Source: Terriglobia bacterium
Lineage (GTDB): Bacteria; Acidobacteriota; Terriglobia; Terriglobales; Acidobacteriaceae
Assembly: GCA_020072815.1 (NCBI GenBank)
Contig: JAIQGE010000010.1
Location: 86,093 to 150,092, forward strand
DNA: 64,000 nucleotides
Direction of reading: 5' to 3'
The notes below the pieces were generated by a model that ran no database searches, was not told the origin of the DNA, and worked only from the letters and a program-made list of their open reading frames with translations. Positions 42,715-51,505 of this stretch are shown here, in pieces (position 1 is the stretch's first letter; every line of letters begins with the position of its first letter). A program made the translations under genes and the position numbers.

Positions 42715-43283
42715 CTCTGATCTCAATGAAGTTACTCTAAGTGCCTGTTGTCTGGAAGGTTACAGAGGTAATGCAAAGCTCTTAAGACCCCGGGAGCGCC
42801 GGGGGAGTTGGCATGCCGTTGTGGCGACCCTCTTCCCTGTCGGAGGACCCGTGGTAGGGCAGACCACGCGGGGGACGACATCTCGTCAGCGGTTTGTCGC
42901 GCAGCGACCATCGTCCATAAACCTGCATTAAGGGCGAGGCCAACCACGCGCCGAAGCCCGCTGCGACAGGTGCTGAATCAATCGCGGAGGGTGCTGCGCT
43001 CGCCAGCGGTTTGAAGCGTAAGCGAGCAAAAAAGAGCACATCGAAGATGCTGATGTGCTCTGAGTAATAGCCGTTGCGCTCCAATTTCGAAGCCCATCAT
43101 AGGCGTCATGCCCACGGAGCAAAAGAGTACAGAGGTAACCGAGCGAGCATTGCCATGATCGCCGGGATTGCCAAAAACTGCCAAGAATCGGGGGTTAGCC
43201 GGGACCGCCGTCTAGACTGTTCGCCTCGTTGGGCCGCTGGTACGAGAATGCTTTCCCCGTGCATGGCATAAAATGAAACATGA
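42715..43283. other. Gene-free region upstream of tRNA-Leu with degenerate repeat remnants
   Basis: No convincing coding frame. On the minus strand, around 42990-43030, a sequence related to the trailing repeat of the tRNA-Leu (CGCTTCAAACCGCTGGCG) is found. A terminator-like hairpin lies at 43033-43061. The region looks like decayed repeat sequence. Confidence 0.5.
43033..43061 (-). terminator. Intrinsic terminator on the minus strand
   Basis: AGAGCACATC and GATGTGCTCT form a perfect 10-bp stem with a nine-base loop, followed on the minus strand by TTTTTT. It would stop leftward transcripts coming from the redox cluster. Confidence 0.65.
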
Positions 43284-43372
43284 GCCGAGATGGCGAAACT
43301 GGCAGACGCAGCGGACTTAAAATCCGCAGGGCCGAAAGGCCTGTGGGGGTTCGAGTCCCCCTCTCGGCACCA
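43284..43372 (+). tRNA. tRNA-Leu (anticodon UAA)
   Basis: Acceptor stem GCCGAGA pairs with TCTCGGC; the anticodon stem GCGGA/TCCGC encloses CTTAAAA with anticodon TAA; a long variable arm (GGCCGAAAGGCC) marks a class II tRNA; the T-arm is GGGGGTTCGAGTCCCCC; CCA is encoded at 43370-43372. This is a complete, normal tRNA-Leu. Confidence 0.97.
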
Positions 43373-43481
43373 TTGTTCCCTGTCGCTTCGCTCCAAACCG
43401 CCTGCGGACTTCGCCATCGCAAGCATTTGTCAGCGTTCGTCACGGCGCTGCTCGCCACGCCAGTCGGGCGAGCAGCTCATT
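43345..43481 (+). repeat. Trailing repeat, copy A (tRNA 3' end plus downstream 109 bp)
   Basis: From the T-arm through about 109 bases after the tRNA, this stretch recurs at 51206-51340 at roughly 85% identity, including GCTCCAAACCGC, ATTTGTCAG, CACGGCGCTGCTCGCC and AGTCGGGCG. No coding potential. Bases 43482-43676 beyond it carry no gene either. Confidence 0.8.
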
Positions 43482-43676
43482 GAGTCGTTCTCGTTCGCTG
43501 AGTAGCGCAGCATTGCATCTTCGATGTCGTTTCTGCTGACGAATCGCGTAGAGCTCAAACACGCTTCGGGTCGTTGAGTTTCATGTCGCTTCCACAGCGT
43601 TTCACGCTTCTCAATTCGCAACATGCGCAGCGGTCGAGTCTTTTGCCATCCGGGCATCATTCTCGATGCTGGTTGC

Positions 43677-44246
43677 TTACTTCTTAATGGCGGCGGCAGG
43701 TACGCTCTCCTTAAGCAGACCGTCGAGCAGCGTGCGCAGATAGGATTCGTCTTCCAGCCTTAAGTTTCCATCATAGCCTCCGCTCTGAGCGCGAATCATG
43801 CCGGCGCGGTCTATGATGATCACCTGGGGAATCCTCAAAACTTCGCTTGGCCCGCGATTGAGATACTGATCCACACTGTTCTTATCGGTATAGCCCACCG
43901 GATAGTTGAGCTTGTAAGTCTCCGCCAAATAGCCCACCAGCGGGCCGTTGACGTCGGACTGGGGAGCGGGAAACGCCACTGCGATCGGCTGGAAGCCGCG
44001 TGCTCCTAACTCGGCGTTGAGCTTATTCATGCTCTGGGCCAGATTGAGACATTTCTGAGATCTCAGGAAAAAAAATTCGATCATCACCACTTTGCCCTTG
44101 AAGCTGGAAAGCAGGACCTGTTTGCCCGAGGGCTCATTCATCGCGAATTCTGGAGACTTGCGCGGTAGCGGGGCGGAAGGAACCGCTGTAGTCGCGCCCA
44201 CGATTAGAAATGCTAGAACCAAGGATGTAAGCTTCCGCATGGACAT
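43677..44246 (-). CDS. TlpA/AhpC-type redoxin with altered active site
   Basis: 189 residues from ATG 44246, with AGAGGG upstream. Signal sequence TSLVLAFLIVGATTAVPSAP. The thioredoxin-like fold is clear (GKVVMIEFFFLRSQKCLN, IPQVIIIDRAGMIRAQSGG), but the usual WCxxC is replaced by Ser63-Gln-Lys-Cys66, so the first cysteine of the redox pair is missing. It may be a one-cysteine peroxidase, a chaperone or a regulator. It closes the leftward copper/redox cluster. Confidence 0.8.
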   Translation of the reverse strand: MSMRKLTSLVLAFLIVGATTAVPSAPLPRKSPEFAMNEPSGKQVLLSSFKGKVVMIEFFFLRSQKCLNLAQSMNKLNAELGARGFQPIAVAFPAPQSDVNGPLVGYLAETYKLNYPVGYTDKNSVDQYLNRGPSEVLRIPQVIIIDRAGMIRAQSGGYDGNLRLEDESYLRTLLDGLLKESVPAAAIKK

Positions 44247-44296
44247 AGTGTTGGACCCTCTTCGATACATTAGCGTTTTCCTCCGGACGGCCACGA

Positions 44297-45643
44297 TCAG
44301 CTCACCTGCTTCCATTTGTCGACGATGCGCTGCATTTCTGCCGCGCCGGCGGCCGCGGCATCTTCCGCGCTCTGTTCACCTTTAAGGAGCTTGCCCACCA
44401 TTCTGGGGATGACAGAACTGTTGAAAATCTCCATGAACGCCGGGTTGGCCATTGCCGGCACGCCCAGATTCGGCGTCCAGTGCAGCGCATCCTGCAAAGG
44501 CGCGTACTTGTATGGAGGATCGGCGGCAGGATCTTTCTCGATGCGCACGATGAAGTCAGGGACCGTTTTGGGATAGATGGGAAGATTGCACCCTTTGGAT
44601 TGGTCATAACCGGTCCGGGAACTGTCAACCAGGTCGCCCGCGAACTTTTTGGCTCCTTCCTGGTTCTGGGCAAAGTTCCAAACCGCCGAGCAATTGGTAA
44701 CATGGGGCAACGCAGTAATTCCCATCCCGTTCCTGCCGATTAGAGGAGGCTGCAGCCTTATTCTTTTAGCGGTGTCCGCACTCTCTTTCTCCCCGGTGCG
44801 TAAAAGACTAATGCCATTGATACTGCAGGAAGTCTTGCGGGCGAGCATGGCGCGCACGTTGTCGGTTGAACCCCAACTGAGCTGCTCAGGAGTTCCTGTC
44901 TGCTGATACAGAGATTGGATGTACTTGACCGCGACCGTTGCAAAGACGTTCTTGTTAAAGACTACGCCTCCGTATCCATCCAATATCCAGGCGCGGAAGG
45001 CGTAAAGAATGGTGTGCAGCGTGACGTTGCCTTCCAGCGTCGGAGAGAAGGCCAGCCCGCAGGGCACGCCGAACTGGTCACGTATTTGTTTCCCTCCACC
45101 AAGCAGCCCGCCGTAATGCACCGGGCCGGCGGGCATGCCAATCTGGCCCCAGTAGTCCTGAAAGAAGTGCACGGGAGAGGGGACCCAAAAATCGGCGAAA
45201 CCGAAATACTTCTTGGTTTGGAAATTGAATGTTGATCGATGCGCGAGCTGCTGGATGGCGCCGACCCGGGATGCCACTGCCTGGTAGATTTCGCCGTGAT
45301 CAATCACGTGGTGGCAAAATTCCGCAGGCGGCCAGGGAAAGATGAACAGGTCGTGTCCATTACCGGCCTTGACCTCGGCGAAGGCGCGGTCACGAATCTG
45401 TTCCACGGGAAGAATGTCAACGATGACGTTGGTATCGTTCTGCCTGCCCCAGTCTTTGGCCAGCACGTTCACAAACCACTGATCGAACTCAGGCAGGAAG
45501 TGGGCCCATTTGGCGATCTTGAGCGTCTTCTGGCTGGCGAGAGCACGCTCCGGGAAACTGAAGAAGGGACCGAAAGCGGCTGCCCCAGCCGCCAACTTCA
45601 GGAAATCTCGACGAGAGGCGTTAGCGCCTGTGTTCCTGGTCAT
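44297..45643 (-). CDS. Tat-secreted extracellular solute-binding protein
   Basis: 448 residues from ATG 45643. The twin-arginine signal is SRRDFLKLAAGAAAFG. The mature chain follows bacterial family 1 solute-binding proteins (TNVIVDILPVEQIRDRAFAEV, GHDLFIFPWPP, AVWNFAQNQEGAKKFAGDLV, and a C-terminal AEMQRIVDKW helix). No permease or ATPase adjoins, which is unusual. Tat export suggests folding or cofactor loading before export. The ligand is unknown. Confidence 0.82.
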   Translation of the reverse strand: MTRNTGANASRRDFLKLAAGAAAFGPFFSFPERALASQKTLKIAKWAHFLPEFDQWFVNVLAKDWGRQNDTNVIVDILPVEQIRDRAFAEVKAGNGHDLFIFPWPPAEFCHHVIDHGEIYQAVASRVGAIQQLAHRSTFNFQTKKYFGFADFWVPSPVHFFQDYWGQIGMPAGPVHYGGLLGGGKQIRDQFGVPCGLAFSPTLEGNVTLHTILYAFRAWILDGYGGVVFNKNVFATVAVKYIQSLYQQTGTPEQLSWGSTDNVRAMLARKTSCSINGISLLRTGEKESADTAKRIRLQPPLIGRNGMGITALPHVTNCSAVWNFAQNQEGAKKFAGDLVDSSRTGYDQSKGCNLPIYPKTVPDFIVRIEKDPAADPPYKYAPLQDALHWTPNLGVPAMANPAFMEIFNSSVIPRMVGKLLKGEQSAEDAAAAGAAEMQRIVDKWKQVS

Positions 45644-45760
45644 TGAGGATACCTGTTTGCCGACGAACAGTTCATCGAACAGCATTAGAAGATGCACCCC
45701 TGGCTGAACTTCCCCGCCAGGGGTGGTGAGACAAAATAAACTTTATTGCCTCAGCAGAAC

Positions 45761-47074
45761 TTACTCTACGGAGGTCTCGAAGCAGAACTTTCCCGTGCTC
45801 TTCAAGCAGCTGAAGTTGTTCGACACGAACGAATCCAGCAAGCTGTTGTGCGTCACCACATCCAGGAACGCGTCCGCCGCGATGGCGCCGTTGCGGGGAT
45901 CGGGAATCGCGGGACAGACGAGCCATGCCGCGCCTCCATCAGTCCCGTCCGTGGCTTCCTGACCTTCCGCTCCGCAGCCATTGGCCTCAAGTTCATCATT
46001 GAGCTCATGAGCGGTGAGGATGATGGGATATCCCTCGGGACTAAAGCCGTTCGCGTGACCGATGGCCGCGTACACATCGTGACAGGGCTGAACGGTGGTC
46101 GTGGGAGGTTGTGTGAACCAGAAGTACGTAATGATCCACATGCCCAGCAGATCGTCGCAGAAATAGCCGTAGGGGCTGTCGCTGTAGGCCTTGTGTTTGC
46201 AATTCTGGTCGGTGTTGTTGATGCAGTTATTGTCGCTGCCGTCCATGGCATTGCGGTTGGTGGCGAACCTCCAATTCTGCCTTAGGTTCGGAGTGGCAAC
46301 GTCGGATATCGTGTTGCCATGCGAGTCTTTGGTATCGGCCACGCTAAAGCAGGGCGTAGCCGGCGCCAGCGGGCTGACCATGTCCGCCGCGCAGGGGTTT
46401 AAGGCAAAGGTGCCATTCGGGAGCTTCTGGTTGATTGACGCGTAGGCCTCGAAATTGCCAACGATTTGCAGCATGCTGATCCCGCGAGGGTTGAGGCCCG
46501 TGGCGTTCCCGACCGGGTCCGTGCCTGGAGTGAGCGAAATGACTTCGCCGGCATTCGACTGCACGCCGTCCAGACCGCCGTTGGTGATGGCGCCAACCGT
46601 GCGCGAGTAGCTGGTTTCAAAAGCATTCTGGCTGTGGATGAAGGCGAGGATGGAGATGAACTCCAGGGTCTCGGGTATCCCGGACGCCTGTCCCGCGCAC
46701 TGGGGGACGGCAAAAGCGCCATTTTGATCGACGCAGCTAAAGGGGCTGTTGCCGTCGTCTGAGTTGCCTCCGGTGGTGGCCAGAATGCGGAAATTCCGCC
46801 GCGTCGGATCGGTTGTGGCGCAGTGGGTGGTGTCCGCCACCCAGTTTGTCTGGGTACCGGTTGCCGGCGGACCGAACTGCCGGAAGGTGCCGAACCGGCC
46901 GTCGGGTTCAGTATTCAATTCAGCACCCGTGGTCGAGGCGATTCCATTGTCCGCGTAAAACTGATTACTGAAATCGCACGGCGGCGGGTTAATCGGGGTA
47001 AAGGTCTGGGCGGAGGCAAGCCCTGCAACCATTACAACAAAACATCCGAAAATGCTTTTCATCAAGCTCTTCAC
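45761..47074 (-). CDS. Secreted hypothetical protein in the copper cluster
   Basis: 437 residues from GTG 47074, eight bases after a consensus AAGGAGG; a later ATG (47062) is also possible. Signal peptide FGCFVVMVAGLASA. The mature chain is Asn/Thr/Cys-rich, beta or loop-like, with about 13 Cys and segments HSQNAFETSYSRTVGAITNGG and HELNDELEANGCG. No family recognised and no metalloprotease motif (HELND is not HExxH). It lies between the SCO gene and the solute-binding gene and is probably expressed with them. Confidence 0.65.
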   Translation of the reverse strand: MKSLMKSIFGCFVVMVAGLASAQTFTPINPPPCDFSNQFYADNGIASTTGAELNTEPDGRFGTFRQFGPPATGTQTNWVADTTHCATTDPTRRNFRILATTGGNSDDGNSPFSCVDQNGAFAVPQCAGQASGIPETLEFISILAFIHSQNAFETSYSRTVGAITNGGLDGVQSNAGEVISLTPGTDPVGNATGLNPRGISMLQIVGNFEAYASINQKLPNGTFALNPCAADMVSPLAPATPCFSVADTKDSHGNTISDVATPNLRQNWRFATNRNAMDGSDNNCINNTDQNCKHKAYSDSPYGYFCDDLLGMWIITYFWFTQPPTTTVQPCHDVYAAIGHANGFSPEGYPIILTAHELNDELEANGCGAEGQEATDGTDGGAAWLVCPAIPDPRNGAIAADAFLDVVTHNSLLDSFVSNNFSCLKSTGKFCFETSVE

Positions 47075-47155
47075 AACTCTATCCTCCTTGGGCCGCGTCC
47101 GCCGCGACCCCGGAATGAAAAACGTGTTTGACAACCAGCGGTTCCGCAACAAGCT

Positions 47156-47821
47156 TCAGGATGGTTGCACCCGGCTTTGCTCAGGGTGGACCATCCACTC
47201 GAAGGTTTCGGCGATCCATTTCGCATTGCCCATCCCGGGACAAGCCGACCACAGCATCAGCGGTTCATTGCCGTAGCGAATGTTGCCGATGTGCTGGGTT
47301 TTGTCCTTGTCGATGGCCGGTTCGGGATAAGAAAAGCCGATCGCTCTGCGGAGCTTCTCTATGTCCTCGGGTTTGCCAGTAAAGAAGCTCCAGCCTGGCC
47401 CGGCGCCATACTTTCGCCGGTATTCCCTGATCACTTCAACCGTGTCTATTTCCGGAGTCAAGGTGAAGGAATACATGTGGATGTCGCGGCCGACCTGGTT
47501 GCCGAGCAGCTTCTGCACTTTGGCCAGATTGGCGCTTACCAGCGGACAAATCTCGTCGCAATGGGCATAAAAGAAGTTGAGCGTAACCGCCTTGTTCTTG
47601 ATCAAGTCGTCGTAGAAAAGAACCTGCTTGCCTTCATGGTTGAGCAGAGGAAGGTTGGGCAAGTGCTGTTGCTGGATCCTGCGGCGCGCCCGCTCTGACG
47701 AGGTCAGCGCCGGCGAAGAATCGGGCGGGCCTGAGCCGAGCGCTGCGCCACCCACCATCCCGGCCGCCAGAGGCGCGACTGCCGTTAAGCTCAGGAACTT
47801 TCGTCTTGAAATGTCAGGCAT
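47156..47821 (-). CDS. SCO1/SenC family copper-binding protein, Tat-exported
   Basis: 221 residues from ATG 47821 with AAGGAG eight bases before. SRRKFLSLTAVAPLAAG is a twin-arginine signal. The copper site CDEIC (Cys88, Cys92) in NFFYAHCDEICPL, and the His in KTQHIGNIRYG, fit the SCO family, which delivers copper to oxidases. Here the natural client is the multicopper oxidase encoded upstream rather than a cytochrome oxidase, as no cox genes are present. Confidence 0.88.
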   Translation of the reverse strand: MPDISRRKFLSLTAVAPLAAGMVGGAALGSGPPDSSPALTSSERARRRIQQQHLPNLPLLNHEGKQVLFYDDLIKNKAVTLNFFYAHCDEICPLVSANLAKVQKLLGNQVGRDIHMYSFTLTPEIDTVEVIREYRRKYGAGPGWSFFTGKPEDIEKLRRAIGFSYPEPAIDKDKTQHIGNIRYGNEPLMLWSACPGMGNAKWIAETFEWMVHPEQSRVQPS

Positions 47822-47837
47822 GATCGAATCTCCTTCC

Positions 47838-47866
47838 GCGCCCCACACATGATTTGTGCGGGGCGC
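47838..47866. promoter_or_regulatory. Hairpin in front of the SCO gene
   Basis: GCGCCCCACAC and GTGCGGGGCGC pair with one mismatch around a seven-base loop, immediately before the SCO ribosome binding site and after the oxidase stop. It probably tunes expression or protects the processed mRNA. Confidence 0.5.
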
Positions 47867-47883
47867 AGTTTCTAGCCTCTTTT

Positions 47884-49902
47884 TTATGGCACCTGCACGT
47901 TGTCGCCGGTCGGCTCTACGTGCCAGAGGGCCATCATGGCGTGGTCCTCGTGGACCACGTTATGGCAGTGGATGGGGTACTTGCCCAGCCAATCGCGGAA
48001 GCGGAAGAACAGCTCCACACGCTCGTTGGGATGCAACTGGGTCACGTCTTTCCGTCCCCGGTCGGCAGGGACGGTTGGCGCGGACCGGTTGCGGTTCAGG
48101 ATCTGGTGCTCTTCCAGGTGAATGTGGACGGGGTGCGTCCAATCGCCGGTGAGGTTGGTCAGGAGCCAATGTTCCACGCTGTTCTGTTGCACCGTGAAGC
48201 GGAACGTATTGCAGTCCATGAACTGCCCATTGATGGACCACTGGCCGTTCAGGCGGTCAAACTTGAAAGTACGCACGATCCTGGGTGCAGGCGTAGTGCT
48301 CGGCAGGGAGTAGAACGTCTGCTGGCTCGGAGGCAGGCTGTGGTCTGCTACCACCGGGCCGGTCACCTGGAACTGCAAAATCAGGTCGCCTGCGCCGGCT
48401 GGCTTCACTGCGGGGATAGTATTGGCGAGAACCGTGGTGCATTCGGTGTTGACCGGCTCGTTTTGGGCAAAGAGCTGGCTGTCCACCGCCACCGGACCCT
48501 GGCCGTTGATCTGACTCAGGCGGTTCTCCAGGTAGAGCGTCTGGCCGGCCAAGTTGGTGAAGTCAATGATGACGTCCACACGCTCGGCGGGGCCAATGCG
48601 CACGCTTTGAACCTGGACAGGGGCAGGAATGAGGTTACCGTCTGTGCCGATCAGGAAGAATGGGTTGGTTGTGGGCGAACCCGTTCCGCCGATGTTACCT
48701 GTGAGGAAGAACTCGTAGAAGCGCGACGGACCGGTATCCAACAAGCGGAAGCGGTAGCGACGGGGCGAGACCTGGAGGAAGGGTTGGATCACGCCGTTCA
48801 CCAGGAACTTGTCGCCTAGAATGCCGTCCAGGTTGAACAGATCGAACACCAACTCGCCGGTCTGCGGATCGAACACCTTGTCGTTGAACATCAGCGGGAT
48901 GTCGAACTGCGGGAAGCTGGGGAGATGGAAGCCTGTGGTTTCGTCGCCAGTGTCAGACTGGTTGAACAGGCAATAGAAGCCGGCCAGACCTTTGTACGTA
49001 TTCTGCGAAGTGAAGTCGATGCGGTGATCGTGGTACCACAGCGTGCTCAATGACTCGTTGATATCGCCGTTGGGCGCGTTGGTGGAATTGAAGCCGGCCA
49101 GCACATTTGGGTAATACTGGTCGCAGAAGTGTCCGGCGGGATAGAAGTCGCACGGGTTGCCGTCGCTCTCTGAAGGTGTGTGGCCATTATGCAAATGGGT
49201 ACTCACTGACGCCATGCCGAACCCGGTGTTGTTGCTCTGCGTAATCGAGGGCAGCGAATTGATGTTGCGCGTCAGCTGCGGCCTGCCGTAGAAGGCTTTG
49301 TATGTAGGTCCAGGGCTGCGCGTACCGGTACCATCGTCGAAGCCCCAAATGGTCTGGTTGGGCAGGTCGGGAGAAAAACTGGTAGTGAACTGCCTCTGGT
49401 GAAACTGATACAGCGTGGCGGGCACCACCGGGAACCGCGTAGAATCGATCAGTGGCGCCTGGAAGGGAGCGGCGCGAACTTCTCCAGCAGCCGTGTTCGG
49501 ATTCTCGGTCGGCGTGGGACTCAGGGATGCGACCGTTCTCGCAAGCGGTATGATCGGCAGCGGCTGGATAAATGCCCTGGTCTTGGGACTGGCCGTCTGG
49601 TTACCGGGCACGCAATTCTGGTTTGTGCCGGGGCTGTTGGTGGACGCTGAACTCGGAGGTTGGTTGGTTTTAACGTTCGAGCCGGGCAGGCCTGTTGTAG
49701 GACTCTGGGGGCTGATCTGAGCCCTGGCGCTCAAGCCGCTCTTGGCTACCAACATACCGCCCGCGGTCAGCAGCCCCATTCTCAAGAGGTCGCGCCGGCT
49801 GGTGAGCCCGGCGGCAATGAGTTCGCGCCGGTTCTTGGCAGCGTCGCACATCTCTTTAAAGCGACGCTTGGAGACCTTTTCTCCGAAGACGTTGTAGTAC
49901 AT
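47884..49902 (-). CDS. Multicopper oxidase, Tat-exported
   Basis: 672 residues. AGGAGG lies six bases before the ATG. The N-terminus has a long Tat region (SRRDLLRMGLLTAGGMLVA). The copper ligands are visible: HLHNGH near residue 236, WYHDH near 290, HPVHIHLEEH near 590 and HCHNVVHEDHAMM near 650 (type 1 Cys in HCH). Multicopper oxidases oxidise phenols, metals or organic substrates with oxygen; this one is long for a laccase, with bilirubin-oxidase/CotA-like spacing. It is first in the leftward cluster after the AraC gene. Confidence 0.92.
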   Translation of the reverse strand: MYYNVFGEKVSKRRFKEMCDAAKNRRELIAAGLTSRRDLLRMGLLTAGGMLVAKSGLSARAQISPQSPTTGLPGSNVKTNQPPSSASTNSPGTNQNCVPGNQTASPKTRAFIQPLPIIPLARTVASLSPTPTENPNTAAGEVRAAPFQAPLIDSTRFPVVPATLYQFHQRQFTTSFSPDLPNQTIWGFDDGTGTRSPGPTYKAFYGRPQLTRNINSLPSITQSNNTGFGMASVSTHLHNGHTPSESDGNPCDFYPAGHFCDQYYPNVLAGFNSTNAPNGDINESLSTLWYHDHRIDFTSQNTYKGLAGFYCLFNQSDTGDETTGFHLPSFPQFDIPLMFNDKVFDPQTGELVFDLFNLDGILGDKFLVNGVIQPFLQVSPRRYRFRLLDTGPSRFYEFFLTGNIGGTGSPTTNPFFLIGTDGNLIPAPVQVQSVRIGPAERVDVIIDFTNLAGQTLYLENRLSQINGQGPVAVDSQLFAQNEPVNTECTTVLANTIPAVKPAGAGDLILQFQVTGPVVADHSLPPSQQTFYSLPSTTPAPRIVRTFKFDRLNGQWSINGQFMDCNTFRFTVQQNSVEHWLLTNLTGDWTHPVHIHLEEHQILNRNRSAPTVPADRGRKDVTQLHPNERVELFFRFRDWLGKYPIHCHNVVHEDHAMMALWHVEPTGDNVQVP

Positions 49903-49989
49903 TCATGCCTCCTTTTGAGTCTGCGGCCGTACAGTCCTCAAAGTTGCAGGAGACAAAACTAATCGGAAATGCTGTGACGGTAAACACAC

Positions 49990-50009
49990 AACAGTTAGCC
50001 AAAACAGTT
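49990..50009. promoter_or_regulatory. AraC-type direct repeat between regulator and oxidase
   Basis: AACAGTT occurs twice (49990-49996, 50003-50009), 13 bases apart. TTAGCATTTTC occurs at 50015-50025 and again at 50058-50068. Paired direct repeats on one face are typical of AraC-family binding sites upstream of the activated promoter. Confidence 0.4.
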
Positions 50010-50087
50010 GTTTATTAGCATTTTCAGAGATTGCTGCTGTACGCAACAAGAAACAAGTTAGCATTTTCTGCTTTTCTTTTTACCCAA

Positions 50088-50522
50088 TCACCTGGATTGG
50101 CGGTAGCGGCGCGGCGCCTGCAGGAAGCGGCGCTCAAACGCGCGAATAAAACTCGACGTGTGTTCATAGCCCGACAGGTGGGCAATTTCCTTGACGCTCA
50201 AGTTGCTCTCGGCGAGAAGTTGCGCGGCCCTTTGCAGCCGCTGTTCGGTGAGCACATGTCCGAGGCAAGTTCCTGTCTGCTGCTTGAAAACATGCTGAAG
50301 GTGCGACGGACTCAGATTGAATTCCTGCGCCAGATCAAAGATGTTGCGGGGAGGTTCAGCCGCTATGGTCTGCAGGATTTTGCGGACGCGCCGTTCTTGC
50401 ACTGCGACAATCGGTGCTACAGGCTGAGAAGGAGCAGCGCTAAATCCGGATAAATCTCTCGCAGCAGTACCTTTGGTGTTTTTGCTGCTCGCAGAGAGTG
50501 CGTGGGAACGGGAGCTTGACAC
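50088..50522 (-). CDS. AraC-family transcriptional regulator
   Basis: 144 residues; a short AraC protein, essentially the two-helix-turn-helix DNA-binding domain (VRKILQTIAAEPPRNIFDLAQEFNLSPSHLQHVFKQQTG, then LSVKEIAHLSGYEHTSSFIRAFERRF) with a 40-residue Ser/Ala-rich start in place of a ligand domain. It lies 185 bases upstream of the multicopper oxidase gene on the same strand and probably controls the cluster. The ligand or signal is unknown. Confidence 0.87.
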   Translation of the reverse strand: MSSSRSHALSASSKNTKGTAARDLSGFSAAPSQPVAPIVAVQERRVRKILQTIAAEPPRNIFDLAQEFNLSPSHLQHVFKQQTGTCLGHVLTEQRLQRAAQLLAESNLSVKEIAHLSGYEHTSSFIRAFERRFLQAPRRYRQSR

Positions 50523-51505
50523 AGGGCCTCCTACAGCGGCTCAGCGCCATCACCTCTGGAGTCCTGCCCGCAAACTTGCTCGCTTACGCTGCTGGAACGT
50601 CAGGGCGGAAGGGCTGGTCCGTCTACATTTTGCCCAACTGGCGTAGTCGCTAGTTGAGCATGCCCGATGCTTCCCCTTCTTGGGCCATCACGGAACCGCG
50701 CGGCGTGCATGGCTTCCACTCATTCACCGCTGCAGTTGCATGTGCGATGTCTTCTCGCACATGACGATTTCCCAAAGTACCTTGAGACGAATGTGGTTTG
50801 AGGATCGAACGATTGGGTCCGCCGGCCAATTCGTTTCGATGTGGATAAACAGATTTACCTGACTGACAAGCTGACTAGATCATTCGGCTTGTCAGGTAAG
50901 TCGAGCTGCTCAGCCAGATAGTTGCTTTGGGGCGGGTAGTGCAGCCTTAAAGCACATCCAATTTCCAACGTTGCCGAAAATCTTCCGGCTCCTCACAGGC
51001 TTGTCGCCAAGTCTTATGCCAGTAGACATCTGCTGTCAATAAATATCTGATGAATTTAAGAACAAAATTTCCTTGAGCTCCAAAATGGGACGAGCACGAA
51101 GAATGACGCTTTTTGTCAGTTTTCGGTTGCGCCAAAGTCCATACAAATAGAAATTTGGAACGATTGGGCAAACTACCTTACGATCGTGGGGGCTTTCACC
51201 CTCGCGGGGGTTCGAGCCCCCTCTCGGCACCAGTGTTCCTGTCGCTACGCTCCAAACCGCTTGCGTGCCTCGCCGTTGCAACCATTTGTCAGCTCTCGTG
51301 ACGGCGCTGCTCGCCGCGCGAGTCGGGCGGGCAGCTCATTTCCACGACGCGCAAGCGTTGAATTTAGCCCTCGCGACAATGTTGGGCGCCTTACTGGATG
51401 GAGAGTTTTTCACTCAAATGATCGAAGGACGAATGGCGGACTTCTTCGTCCTCTTCCGGGTTGGGGAAACGGAATCCCGATAGTTGTTCCGCGTGCTTGC
51501 GCCGT
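50523..51505. other. Gene-free region with second tRNA-associated repeat
   Basis: No supported gene. It holds the inverted repeat CTGACAAGC/GCTTGTCAG near 50850-50910 and the tRNA 3'-end repeat at 51206-51340. Short frames here are shadows of repeat sequence. Confidence 0.5.
51206..51340 (+). repeat. Trailing repeat, copy B (degenerate tRNA-Leu 3' end)
   Basis: Begins with GGGGGTTCGAGCCCCC (T-arm with one loop base lost) and TCTCGGCACCA, then follows copy A (43345-43481) to AGTCGGGCGGGCAGCTCATT at about 85% identity. The 5' two thirds of the tRNA are absent, so it cannot be functional. Confidence 0.8.

Noticed and set aside
42782..43084. 100-residue minus-strand frame upstream of the tRNA
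   Set aside because: It runs through the terminator hairpin and repeat remnant; composition is not protein-like.
43195..43458. Minus-strand frame containing GAERGTRTPTGLSALRI
   Set aside because: This is the well-known artefact of translating tRNA-Leu in antisense.
45761..47074. Zinc metalloprotease, because of HELNDELEA
   Set aside because: The motif lacks the second His of HExxH, and no third ligand pattern is visible.
51265..51483. 72-residue plus-strand frame after the second tRNA repeat
   Set aside because: Starts inside the repeat; no ribosome binding site, no recognisable domain.
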